Source: Paraburkholderia piptadeniae
Lineage (GTDB): Bacteria > Pseudomonadota > Gammaproteobacteria > Burkholderiales > Burkholderiaceae
Assembly: GCF_900007165.1 (NCBI RefSeq)
Contig: NZ_CYGY02000011.1
Coordinates: forward strand, 186,001-250,000
DNA length: 64,000 nt
Direction: 5' to 3'
The notes beneath the pieces were generated by a model. The model did no database searches. It was not told where the DNA came from and saw only the letters and a program-made list of their open reading frames with translations. The translations under genes and the position numbers were made by a program. This document shows, piece by piece, positions 46,429 to 54,181 of this stretch (position 1 is its first letter; each line of letters starts with the position of its first letter).

Positions 46429-47151
46429 CTAGAGTTTCTTCAACTCCGATTGCATCCAGTCGTGAACCTCGTGAATCAGTTCCTGCGGCGACCGCTCGGC
46501 AGGCGACAGCGTGGGACCGACGACGACACGGATGTGCCCCGCACCCGTCGGCCAGCCTTTCGCTGGCCACACCTTGCCCGCGTTGTGCACTACGGGCACG
46601 ATCATCGCACCCGTTGCACAGGCGAGACGCACGCCGCCCGATGTCAGCCTGACGGGCGCATCATGTGGCACGCGCGTGCCTTCCGGAAAGATCACGACGA
46701 TATCGCCTTTCGCAAGACGTTCCGCTGCTTCGCGCGTGACGGCGACATGCGCCTGCCGGGGCGAGCCGCGGTCGAGACTCACCATGTCGAGTCCCTTCAG
46801 CACCCAGCCGAAGAAAGGGATACGCAAAAGATCCTGCTTGAACACAAAGCTGATCCGGCGCGGAAAGAGCGCGAGAAACGTGAGCGTCTCCCATGTCGAC
46901 TCGTGCCGGCAGAGGATGATCGACGGCTCTTTCGGCAGATGCTCCAGGCCTTCTATCGAGCAGCGGATGCCTGGCAGCACGCGCATCACCCGCACGAGCG
47001 CGCGGCACCACAACGCCGCGAGCGCATAGCGGCCCGAGCGGCCGACAAACGGGTAGAACAGCAGCATCACCGTGGACCAGATCGTTCCGCTGCCCAGCAG
47101 ACAGACGATGAACAGCCATTTGTTGAGCACAGCGCGCATGTTATGTGGCAT
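46429..47151 (-). CDS. plsC: 1-acyl-sn-glycerol-3-phosphate acyltransferase
   Basis: Inner-membrane enzyme of 240 residues that acylates lysophosphatidic acid in phospholipid synthesis. One N-terminal helix (WLFIVCLLGSGTIWSTVMLL) precedes the acyltransferase motifs. The first is CRHESTWETLTFL, where the usual HX4D is HX4E as in many beta-proteobacterial members. Next come RISFVFKQDLLRIPFFG, VVIFPEGTRV (FPEGTR) and the MIVPVVHNAG end. The start is uncertain between two ATGs twelve bases apart with no good ribosome site. Confidence 0.92.
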   Translation of the reverse strand: MPHNMRAVLNKWLFIVCLLGSGTIWSTVMLLFYPFVGRSGRYALAALWCRALVRVMRVLPGIRCSIEGLEHLPKEPSIILCRHESTWETLTFLALFPRRISFVFKQDLLRIPFFGWVLKGLDMVSLDRGSPRQAHVAVTREAAERLAKGDIVVIFPEGTRVPHDAPVRLTSGGVRLACATGAMIVPVVHNAGKVWPAKGWPTGAGHIRVVVGPTLSPAERSPQELIHEVHDWMQSELKKL

Positions 47152-47308
47152 CGAGGAATAGGGAGCGAAGGCGCAAGCCAAACCCAGATACTACCGGCGA
47201 TGAGCTATCCGCACGCGTCAATGCTGCAATGCGCGGGCAATCGACGTCGGGCCATCCGCCTTGTTGCCCTTTGATCCGCTACCGCACGACACGGCATGCG
47301 ACGAAGAA

Positions 47309-47330
47309 AACGCCGGCCAGAGCCGGCGTT
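47309..47330. terminator. Bidirectional terminator-like hairpin
   Basis: AACGCCGGC and GCCGGCGTT form a perfect nine-base stem with a CAGA loop. A-rich sequence on the left and TCTTTTGTTTT on the right give U-tracts for both directions. On the minus strand it would end a transcript from the small gene at 47411-47611. Confidence 0.7.
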
Positions 47331-47410
47331 CAGTCTTTTGTTTTGGAGGCCGAGGTCGCCGGGCGGCGCCGGAAGGCCAAATGTTCGGCAAAGGTTCGCG
47401 CCGCGTGGCG

Positions 47411-47611
47411 CTAGTGCCTTGCAAACGCCACAACGCTTTGCTTCTTTCGAGTTGTCGTGATGCGCAAACTTCCCCCGTGCGCGAGCACAGTATCGCCGGC
47501 AAATGCACGCTGCAATGTGGGCAAGCGAACGTTCAGACGAAACCTGCCGCGCGTATCGACGTTCAAATCATGCGTCGCGTGAATCGTCCTCCTCTTCATC
47601 GACGCATCCAT
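47411..47611 (-). CDS. Hypothetical small protein
   Basis: A 66-residue frame (start at MDASMKRRT) with strand-like sequence NVDTRGRFRLNVRLPTLQRA and TVLAHGGSLRITTTRKKQSV. The frame is open to 47692 with an in-frame GTG, so it could be 93 residues. A terminator-like hairpin lies about 80 bases downstream on the same strand, which supports a transcribed unit. No family recognised. Confidence 0.4.
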   Translation of the reverse strand: MDASMKRRTIHATHDLNVDTRGRFRLNVRLPTLQRAFAGDTVLAHGGSLRITTTRKKQSVVAFARH

Positions 47612-47755
47612 TTGTGCATGCCCCCGCGCGCGAACTTGATGCTTCGGTAGCGGCGAAGTCTGGGTCCGGAACTTCCAGATTGTGAGCGGCACGCAGCGCC
47701 CTTACTCTTCTGTCACACGTTGCCGGCGCCCATCGCCTGTGAAGAGGAGACGTTC

Positions 47756-47899
47756 ATGCTTTCCGCGTTGGTCGAAACAATCGGTGCGCTCGGCATTCTG
47801 GCGAGCGTCTCGGCGAAGATCGTCGAGTTGCGCAAGGAGTACAAGCGTTGCGCAAAAGCGTGCGGCGATAAAAAGGCCCCTCCGAAGAGCGGTCGATGA
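47756..47899 (+). CDS. Small protein with one hydrophobic segment
   Basis: A 47-residue frame with an excellent ribosome site (GAGGAGA, five bases before ATG). It begins with a hydrophobic helix (LSALVETIGALGILASVSAK) and ends in a basic, two-cysteine tail (KRCAKACGDKKAPPKSGR). The hydrophobic start and basic tail suggest a small membrane-associated protein. No family recognised. Confidence 0.55.
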   Translation: MLSALVETIGALGILASVSAKIVELRKEYKRCAKACGDKKAPPKSGR

Positions 47900-47938
47900 A
47901 CCGCGTGAGAGCCGTGCCTTTCGTTTCGGCCCGAAGCG

Positions 47939-48160
47939 TCATCGATTTCCCCACGATGTGTCTTGAGAGGATCGCTGCGAGCGTCGCCGTCGGGCCAGCT
48001 TGATTGAAGTCGGGTCCGCCGTCAGATAGCCGACCGCCGCACCGAAGCGATCCTTGTAGTTCGCGCGCACGAGCGGATCGAGCGTGGACTGCACCCTCGC
48101 ATGCAGGCTGCTCTAATCGCCCGCATGCGGGAAATTGCTCATGATGTAGGGTGAAGAGAC
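47939..48160 (-). pseudogene. Remnant of an unidentified gene with an in-frame stop
   Basis: On the minus strand this reads as a natural-looking protein fragment (FEVSSPYIMSNFPHAGD, stop, SSLHARVQSTLDPLVRANYK, DRFGAAVGYLTADPTSIK). A TAG at 48113-48115 interrupts it. The first part starts next to the SDR stop and has no ribosome site of its own. I take it as the decayed end of a gene whose family I cannot name. Confidence 0.45.
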
Positions 48161-48161
48161 T

Positions 48162-48863
48162 TCAAACACGTCCGGCGACAGGAATCAGCGCCCCTGTGAT
48201 GCACTGCGCCTCTTTCGACAGCAGGAACGCGATCACCGCTGCGATCTGCTCCGGCGTCACCCATCGCGTGAAATCGGCGTCGGGCATGTCGGCGCGGTTC
48301 TGCGGAGTATCGATGATGCTCGGCAAGATCGCATTGACGGTCGCGCCCCTGTCCTTGAGTTCTTCGGCAAGCGCTTCCGTCAAACGCATCACGGCAGCCT
48401 TCGACGCCGCGTAAGCGCCCATTCCCATCCCCGCCTTCAACGCCGCCATTGCGCCGACATTGACGATGCGCCCGCCCGCCGCCGCGGTCAGATGCGCAAG
48501 CGCCGCCTTCGACGCGTTCAGCGTCGTCTTCACGTTCACGTCGAACATTCGCTGCCAGTTCTGCGCGCTGCCATCGGCGACCGTCTCCCAACTGAATCCG
48601 CCCGCCACGTTGACGAGCGCGTTCAAACCGCCGAGCCGGCATGCGATCGAATCGATCGCAAGTTGGGCCGCGTCCGGTTCCGCGAGATCGACATCGCTCG
48701 CGATGCAGGCCTGCGCGAGCGGCGCGGGCAGGTTCGCGGGCACAGCCCCGCGTCCGACGAGCGCGACTTTCGCGCCGCGCTGCGCCAGCAATTGCGCCGT
48801 GGCGAGACCTAGGCTGCCGAAGGCGCCCGTCACGGCGACCATGGTTCCGTCGAGACTGTTCAT
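48162..48863 (-). CDS. Short-chain dehydrogenase/reductase
   Basis: NAD(P)-dependent oxidoreductase of 233 residues. The cofactor loop is VAVTGAFGSLGLATAQLLAQ, NVAGG replaces the usual NNAG motif, and the catalytic pair is in GAYAASKAAVMRLTEAL (YxxxK). The usual catalytic serine region reads VNVGAMAAL, so Ser is absent at the standard place. Ribosome site GGAG ten bases upstream. It lies between two gene fragments on the same strand, which suggests a rearranged locus. The substrate is unknown. Confidence 0.9.
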   Translation of the reverse strand: MNSLDGTMVAVTGAFGSLGLATAQLLAQRGAKVALVGRGAVPANLPAPLAQACIASDVDLAEPDAAQLAIDSIACRLGGLNALVNVAGGFSWETVADGSAQNWQRMFDVNVKTTLNASKAALAHLTAAAGGRIVNVGAMAALKAGMGMGAYAASKAAVMRLTEALAEELKDRGATVNAILPSIIDTPQNRADMPDADFTRWVTPEQIAAVIAFLLSKEAQCITGALIPVAGRV

Positions 48864-49048
48864 GAAGTACGCGCTCCCAAATCTTTGTCCGCCTCATGCC
48901 GCTTCGAAAACGAAACGCCGTACGCGTTGCTGCGCGCCGCGAAGATTTCGTCGGGCGGAAAGCCGATGCCCTCCGCGAGATGCGAAGGATCGAACACGAT
49001 GTTGTCGCACGGCTCGCTAGCCGCCGACAGTATTACCGCCTTGAGCAT
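48860..49048 (-). pseudogene. Possible C-terminal fragment of a catalase-related protein
   Basis: A 62-residue frame containing EPCDNIVFDPSHLAEGIGFP and DEIFAARSNAYGVSFSKR. This pattern resembles the extreme C-terminus of catalase-like (SrpA/y4iL-type) haem proteins, which carry a CxN..FDP segment and an AR..AY.VS.. end. The haem-binding part is absent and a stop codon lies immediately upstream. The fragment overlaps the SDR start by four bases. Assignment rests on memory of the family. Confidence 0.35.
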
Positions 49049-49517
49049 TCATACGACCGCTCCGGCGGTCCGGTCATCGCGCAGTCATGCTTTTTAGTCG
49101 ATACAAACGCTGGGTCCAAAGACCAGTTTTAGAGCAATCGAAACGAAAGCGCACGTTCAGAACAATAAAAGGCGATTGCGTGATCGCTTTGCGGTGCGTG
49201 CGCGCGGTTTGCGTGCTGTCTTGCCGTGCGGCGTTTCCAATATGAGTCCGCGCGATGCGCTCACGAAAACAGGACGATCGGACAAAGAGGCGCGACGCAA
49301 GGGCAATGGCCATTCGCACACAATGCCTCATAGTCACACACAAGACGGCATCGAGCACCATGAATCATCTGTTGCAGCAAGCGCGTTCCTGAACGTCGGG
49401 CAGCAAGGTCTTCTGAAATCAGGGTGTCCTGCCTTTTCCGTCGCCGTGACCGGATGCGATGCGTCGCCGGCCATCGGCCACGAAAACCGCGACCCTTACG
49501 TAAGAGGAGGCCCTGTC
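49049..49517. other. Intergenic region, nothing recognised
   Basis: About 470 bases between the catalase-like fragment and the hypothetical gene at 49518. Open frames here lack ribosome sites and protein character. Confidence 0.4.
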
Positions 49518-50054
49518 ATGCGTGATCTGCCGGACCCGCGCCGACGCTGCGTCAACGAAGACCCATACGAGCAACTCCTGCTGCAATTGCAAAGCGATGC
49601 GCTGATGCAAGGCGGCCTCGCGCTCCTGCCGCCCGTGTTGTTGCTCGCGTTGTTGCATGCGCATTCGCACGTCGGCTGGGATGCCTGCTATGCGGTGCTG
49701 CGCCAGCTGAACAACGATCATGGCAGACATATGCGAGAACTCGGCACTGCACTGTCGCTATTGAAGTCGCTGCGCGGCAGCAGGATACTCGATCCGCTCG
49801 CATGGCACGCCGCGATGCGCCGGTTGATGCACGGCATCGGAAGCCGTTTGCATCCATCGCCTTCGATGCGGATGCGAGCGATGCGGCGCGCCGTCGTCGT
49901 CCGCGCCACGGGCATCAATACGCGCGGTTTTACGTTGCACAAGCCTTCGCGCGCCGCACCCACGACGAGCCCAATGCGCGCTGTGAGAACGCCGGTCGAT
50001 TGGCAACGTTACTGGCTTTCGGCGATGACCTCGGCGCCGTCCACATCGCTATGA
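49518..50054 (+). CDS. Hypothetical protein
   Basis: Protein of 178 residues starting at MRDLPDPRRR behind a strong GAGGAGG site seven bases upstream; the open frame further left is not protein-like. It has an acidic start (NEDPYEQLLLQLQSDALMQG), a hydrophobic stretch (GLALLPPVLLLALLHAHSHV) that may be one membrane helix, and a very basic C-terminal half. Its end overlaps the convergent AraC gene by 46 bases, so the true end or the C-terminal part is doubtful. No family recognised. Confidence 0.5.
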   Translation: MRDLPDPRRRCVNEDPYEQLLLQLQSDALMQGGLALLPPVLLLALLHAHSHVGWDACYAVLRQLNNDHGRHMRELGTALSLLKSLRGSRILDPLAWHAAMRRLMHGIGSRLHPSPSMRMRAMRRAVVVRATGINTRGFTLHKPSRAAPTTSPMRAVRTPVDWQRYWLSAMTSAPSTSL

Positions 50055-51016
50055 CGCTTTCGCCACGCGGCGGGCGGCATGCCGAACTCGCGCCTGAATG
50101 CGCGATGAAACGCGGATTCCGATTCGTAGCCAACCTGCTCGGCGATTGCGGCAATCGCCTTGCTGCTGTACGACAGCTCTTGCGTCGCGACGATCAGGCG
50201 CCAACGCGCGAGATATTGCATCGGCGGCTGCCCGAGCAGATCGCTGAAACGATGTGAAAACGCGGAGCGCGACAGACCGACTCTTCGCGCGAGCTCGTCG
50301 ACGGTCCAGTCGTATGACGGTTGCGCGTGCAGCATCGACAGTGCACGTCCGACGAAACGGTCCTTGACGCCCGCGAGCCAGTTCTTGCGCTCGGCAGGCA
50401 AGTCGTCGATGCAGCGTCGCACGGCCCACACGAACAGCAGCTCCGACAACCGGGCGAGAACGATCGCGCTGCCCGCGCGCGATTGCGCGGCCTCGGAGGC
50501 AGCGAAGCGCAGCGATGCTTCGAGCCATGCCGACTGCGGATCGTTGCGCACGTCGACCTTGAAGAGGCGCGGCAAAGAGCCGAGCACGGGATTGCTCAGC
50601 GCGTCGTCGCACGCGAGGAAGCCGCACAGCAGGCGCGTCGGCGCGCCGCCGCCGCCATGCGAGACATTCAGCAGTTCGCCTGGCGCGGTGCCAAGCTGCG
50701 ATTCGAGCAGCGGTCCCGCCGGCACGGGCGCGAGATCGAGCGCGCTTCCCATGATGTGCGCCTCACCTTGCGGCACGACGAGCAGTTCGCCCGCGCTCAC
50801 GCAGATGGCGGGATCGACGCGGTCGGGAAGATGCGCCCAGCAGGTCCCTTCCGTGATCAGATGAAAAGAGACCACGCGATCCGCTCTTGGCAAATAGGCG
50901 GTGCACAACGTCTGATCCGGGTGGCCGAACAGACACCACGGCGCCGTCAGTTCAGCGTGCAGATAGACTGCGCCGGACAAACGCACGACGCGCAACACGT
51001 CGGAGACCGCATCCAT
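50009..51016 (-). CDS. AraC-family regulator (cupin type)
   Basis: Transcription factor of 335 residues. The N-terminal cupin-6 sensor shows LSGAVYLHAELTAPWCLF, VSFHLITEGTCWAHLP and ELLVVPQGEAHIMGS. The C-terminal HTH-18 region shows TVDELARRVGLSRSAFSHRF, LLGQPPMQYLARWRL and AIAEQVGYESESAFHRAFRR ending in GMPPAAWRKRH. Members typically control an adjacent gene in response to a small molecule; here no divergent enzyme gene is evident. It converges with the hypothetical gene on its left. Confidence 0.92.
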   Translation of the reverse strand: MDAVSDVLRVVRLSGAVYLHAELTAPWCLFGHPDQTLCTAYLPRADRVVSFHLITEGTCWAHLPDRVDPAICVSAGELLVVPQGEAHIMGSALDLAPVPAGPLLESQLGTAPGELLNVSHGGGGAPTRLLCGFLACDDALSNPVLGSLPRLFKVDVRNDPQSAWLEASLRFAASEAAQSRAGSAIVLARLSELLFVWAVRRCIDDLPAERKNWLAGVKDRFVGRALSMLHAQPSYDWTVDELARRVGLSRSAFSHRFSDLLGQPPMQYLARWRLIVATQELSYSSKAIAAIAEQVGYESESAFHRAFRREFGMPPAAWRKRHSDVDGAEVIAESQ

Positions 51017-51282
51017 GAAGCACCGCCATTCGATTTCGGCATGTAGCTAGAAAGACGGCGATGATGCCGTCTTTTGCAAGCCCATCGAAAGAATACTCCG
51101 TTCGTCCGGTAAAGGTGGTGCGAGGTGCCATGAATGCCTTGCGCGGTTGGGAAGCGCGTCGGAGCGTCATTCGAGCGCCTAAGCGTGACATAAGTTTCGG
51201 CCGGTACGATTGGGCCGGTCTTTTGCTTTCCTTTCTTCTGCCTTCCTTGTTAGGCAGCTCAATTCACCGACACGATTGCAGC

Positions 51283-51885
51283 ATGAATACACTCGAAGCG
51301 TTCAATCAGGCGCTCTTTCTGATGATCAACGCGACGGCCTCGACGCCGCGCTGGCAAGTCGACGTCGCGACTGCGATCGCCGATTACGTTATCTATCTCG
51401 TTCCGCTGACGCTCGGCGTGCTCTGGCTGTTCGGCGGACAACACCAGCGCGCGGTGGCCGTGCGCGCATGCTGCGTCGCGCTGCTTGCACTCGGGTGCAA
51501 TCAGATCATCGGGCTTTACTGGATGCATCCACGGCCCTTCATGATCGGGCTCGGCCACACGTTCATCGAACACGTTGCCGACTCGTCGTTTCCCAGCGAT
51601 CACGGCACGGTGTTCGCCAGCGTCGCGCTGACCCTGCTGCTGGCTCGCGTTCGATGGTACGGCGCGCTGATGCTCGTGGCCGGGCTTGCCGTTGCGTGGG
51701 CGCGCGTGTTCATCGGCGTGCACTTTCCGTTCGATATGGCGGGCGCAGTCGTGATTGCATGCGCGGCGTACGTCGTTGTGATGCCGCTTTGGTCGTCAGC
51801 CGGTGAAGCGCTGATGCGCGTGCTGATTGCGCTCTATCGCAAGCTGCTCGCGTGGCCGATTGGGCGGGGGTGGATTTCGCAGTGA
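51283..51885 (+). CDS. PAP2-family undecaprenyl-diphosphatase-like protein
   Basis: Inner-membrane phosphatase of 200 residues, BcrC-like. All three motifs are visible: IIGLYWMHPRPF (RP of motif 1, with no lysine at the usual place), SSFPSDHGTVF (motif 2) and ARVFIGVHFPFDMAGAV (motif 3 with the catalytic histidine). It probably recycles the undecaprenyl carrier for peptidoglycan or polysaccharide. The start at MNTLEAF lacks a good ribosome site; an open frame extends upstream but is not protein-like. Confidence 0.9.
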   Translation: MNTLEAFNQALFLMINATASTPRWQVDVATAIADYVIYLVPLTLGVLWLFGGQHQRAVAVRACCVALLALGCNQIIGLYWMHPRPFMIGLGHTFIEHVADSSFPSDHGTVFASVALTLLLARVRWYGALMLVAGLAVAWARVFIGVHFPFDMAGAVVIACAAYVVVMPLWSSAGEALMRVLIALYRKLLAWPIGRGWISQ

Positions 51886-51937
51886 GCGTGTTGTGAACGC
51901 GCAGTGCATCTTTTGTTGGCGCGTAATTCTCGATTGG

Positions 51938-51961
51938 AAAAGCCCCGCTTGAAGCGGGGCT
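51938..51961 (-). terminator. Terminator between PAP2 and the OmpA-like gene
   Basis: AGCCCCGC and GCGGGGCT form a perfect stem with a TTGAA loop. The A-run on the left gives a U-tract for minus-strand transcripts, so it best ends the leftward PAAR/metallopeptidase operon. It can also serve the rightward PAP2 gene. Confidence 0.8.
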
Positions 51962-52013
51962 ATCGACTCAATTGCGCAGCTTCGGCCCCGATAGTCAGTC
52001 GTTGGGCGGGACT

Positions 52014-52436
52014 TCACTCGCTAGTGCAACACTTGTTAGGGCATTCAGGTTCGAAAGAGATTTCGACGCGTCGCCCATTATCAACGTCACGCCTGGAATA
52101 GACACGCGCACTCGTCTTCACTGTCCCCCGCAAAAAGGCTAGCTGATTCAGCAACGCTTTGCCCACTGTCAAACGCGCTTCTGCCAATCGCTGCGGATTC
52201 CGCTCAAGCTCTTCCGCGTGCCCGCTTACCAACGTTGTTTCTTTCGTATGGTGACTCGCATACGTAATTTTCTGATCGACAACCCAATTAGCGAGTCGCA
52301 ATATTTCTTGTGCTGGAATGCTCGCGCTATTTGGTGGAAAGTAGATATCGAAATTTTCGCTCGGCATACATGCAAGCACATGCCCCGAAACCAGAATCAA
52401 AAAGGAGGCAATGAAATTACGCATTATAAATGACAT
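52014..52436 (-). CDS. OmpA-like putative lipoprotein downstream of the metallopeptidase
   Basis: Exported protein of about 140 residues. The N-terminus FIASFLILVSGHVLAC looks like a lipoprotein signal with a VLAC lipobox. The mature part has the OmpA-like peptidoglycan-associating pattern: FDIYFPPNSASIPAQEI at the first strand, SGHAEELERNPQRLAEARLT and a final GRRVEISFEPE. Four cysteines lie near the ends. Its start overlaps the end of the metallopeptidase gene by 20 bases. In a toxin-immunity arrangement it could be the periplasmic immunity protein, or it may help anchor the peptidase; both are inferences. Confidence 0.75.
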   Translation of the reverse strand: MSFIMRNFIASFLILVSGHVLACMPSENFDIYFPPNSASIPAQEILRLANWVVDQKITYASHHTKETTLVSGHAEELERNPQRLAEARLTVGKALLNQLAFLRGTVKTSARVYSRRDVDNGRRVEISFEPECPNKCCTSE

Positions 52437-53094
52437 ATCCAGCGATGCTATCGGCGTTGTTAATGGCTTGTTCGGGATTTGATTTGCCCCACGAAAGGCA
52501 ATCATCCATAAAGTATTTCCAGTCTCTTGTTGCCATCGTGTCCTGAAAGTGACTTGCCTCGTGGATGAGGGTTGAAACAATCGAGTCTTTTTCCCATGAG
52601 AATTCGCGCATATCGCAAAACTCGTGGCGAATGGCTATTGTGTGTGTCCTGGTGTCTGGCGCGCATACTTCCGCAACTACGCCGGACTGTACCGGGTTTG
52701 GAGTGCACCCTACGTACGATGCCGTCCGAGGCTCCCATCTAACAAAATTGTCACCTGTCAGTCCTCTAAGTACGCGAACAATCGAGGTTAGACCATTGGT
52801 GAGCTTGCTTCTCGCTGATTCGTCGCAATTGCCAAACCACGTTTGCACCCGATTCTGATCCAGTACGGACCATCGCACCAAATCCTTTAATCGAGCTTCA
52901 ACGAGAGTAACAGCATGGTCTCGATGCCTGAGAACCATTTCGCGAAACTCTTTATTGGACATGTTTGGGCATATCTTGTCCGTGTTGATTTTCACGTAAA
53001 CCATTGAGCCGGGATGCGTGTTCGTGACCGCCCCAGAATGGACCTCGATCCAATCGCCATCACTCTTTGTTTTGAAATCGTATTGGCTCGACAT
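52417..53094 (-). CDS. M35-type (aspzincin) zinc metallopeptidase
   Basis: Protein of 225 residues. The zinc site STLIHEASHFQDT holds HExxH at 178-182 and the third ligand is most likely Asp215 in AINNADSIAGYV, the NADS block of aspzincins (deuterolysin family M35). The N-terminal half has four or more cysteines (Cys42, 90, 130, 144) that may form disulfides. There is no signal peptide, so export would need a dedicated machine. It lies directly downstream of a PAAR gene, which suggests a type VI secretion cargo effector. Codon use and lower GC differ from neighbouring genes. Confidence 0.82.
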   Translation of the reverse strand: MSSQYDFKTKSDGDWIEVHSGAVTNTHPGSMVYVKINTDKICPNMSNKEFREMVLRHRDHAVTLVEARLKDLVRWSVLDQNRVQTWFGNCDESARSKLTNGLTSIVRVLRGLTGDNFVRWEPRTASYVGCTPNPVQSGVVAEVCAPDTRTHTIAIRHEFCDMREFSWEKDSIVSTLIHEASHFQDTMATRDWKYFMDDCLSWGKSNPEQAINNADSIAGYVIYNA

Positions 53095-53134
53095 AGATGA
53101 ATTTCTCTATTTTTCAGATTCAGACGCGCCGTTG

Positions 53135-53662
53135 TTACCGCGCTTCGCCGACGTCCAAGCAGATTGATTCAGGATTGTCCGTATGTATCCGCTTTGTGCG
53201 GCCTTGCGCATCTGTTATGCCGCTCGCGGTCACATCGGAACCGATACGCACCCGGTAATGAACACCCGCGAGAGGGCGGCCGTTCGCGTCTTTGAGCGTG
53301 AACTGCTCGTCGTACACACCGCTACGCGGCTTGAACTCCTCCGAATCAACCGACAGGAGTTGAGCAACTGCACCCTCACCGTCCGTGTGATAAAAGCAAC
53401 CCGGATTCGGTCCCGCCAGCACGCGATTCTCCCCGCAAGGACACAAAACGAGATCGCCCTCGATGACGCCCGCTCGTCCGCGATAGCATCGCCGCGTCGC
53501 GCTGCCGACTATTTGGAATGTGCCTTTGCACTTACCGCAAGTTGCCTCGTCGCCGTGCAGCGTGAATGGCCTGCCGTTGTCCGTCATGTCAGTGGCAGAC
53601 CCGCCGATGACAACGCCCCCTGTCGTCGTCGGGCTGCCTTGCACGATGAGCGCCTTACGCAT
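53135..53662 (-). CDS. PAAR-domain protein with C-terminal extension
   Basis: Protein of 175 residues. Residues 1-95 follow the PAAR spike-tip pattern: KALIVQGSPTTTGGVVIGGS, then GRPFTLHGDEATCGKCKGTF, and RAGVIEGDLVLCPCGENRVL. The CxxC and CPCG pairs probably hold a metal at the tip. Residues 116-175 form a small beta-sandwich-like extension (LKDANGRPLAGVHYRVRIGS, TASGITDAQGRTKRIHTD) common in type VI adaptor regions. The start at MRKALIV has AGGGGA eight bases upstream. It lies 40 bases before the metallopeptidase gene, which it would deliver. Confidence 0.88.
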   Translation of the reverse strand: MRKALIVQGSPTTTGGVVIGGSATDMTDNGRPFTLHGDEATCGKCKGTFQIVGSATRRCYRGRAGVIEGDLVLCPCGENRVLAGPNPGCFYHTDGEGAVAQLLSVDSEEFKPRSGVYDEQFTLKDANGRPLAGVHYRVRIGSDVTASGITDAQGRTKRIHTDNPESICLDVGEAR

Positions 53663-53676
53663 GAGCTTTGTCCCCT

Positions 53677-53928
53677 CTATGCGTATCGATGAGTGGAAAC
53701 CCGTTCCTCGGATCGTGTACCGCGATGCCAACCGGCGACGCATCGCACGCCGCTGGTTATCGTTGCCTCGCCGTCGTCGTCGGAAGTGACGCCGTCGCCA
53801 ACCAGGGCGACGGCGCTTGCTCCGATTTCGAAATAACTCGATACACTTGAGACGCAACGGTCGCGAGTGCTACGCGCACCCAACATTGCAAAAGGGATGG
53901 CAGTTTTGTTGCATTTCTTTTCCGACAT
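53677..53928 (-). CDS. Small PAAR-like protein, possibly frameshifted
   Basis: An 83-residue frame with a strong ribosome site (GAGGAG, eight bases before ATG). The middle part (SSYFEIGASAVALVGDGVTS, DDDGEATITSG) resembles the beta-roll of PAAR-like proteins that precede PAAR genes in Burkholderia. After ITSGV the frame turns Arg-rich. The adjacent frame reads a more natural CDASPVGIAVHDPRNGFPLI to a stop at the PAAR start, so a one-base frameshift near 53745 is possible. It ends 14 bases before the PAAR gene and should be its first operon partner. Confidence 0.5.
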   Translation of the reverse strand: MSEKKCNKTAIPFAMLGARSTRDRCVSSVSSYFEIGASAVALVGDGVTSDDDGEATITSGVRCVAGWHRGTRSEERVSTHRYA

Positions 53929-54181
53929 GAATCCGTCTCCTCATAGTCAGTAATGCTATGGAACACATAGCTCGATGAGGATAACCGGCACTCGGCGCTC
54001 GCTTTGTAAAAGAGCGTCAAGAATTGCAATGTATTGAGCGCGACCCGTTCGCTGCAGACATCTTTCGAACTTTGTCGCCAGCAAAAGTCGCGGGTCTTCG
54101 CGTCCGAATTGGCTCACATGTCGGCAGGGACCGGGAGGAGTTTGCGCGGGTCAGTGAAGAGCTTCACGTCCCTATGTTCCA

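Noticed and set aside
52411..52482. 23-codon frame MKLRIIND... on the plus strand with a perfect AAGGAGG site
   Set aside because: It is antisense to the overlapping ends of the metallopeptidase and OmpA-like genes, is only 23 residues long and has no domain; the Shine-Dalgarno match is likely chance.
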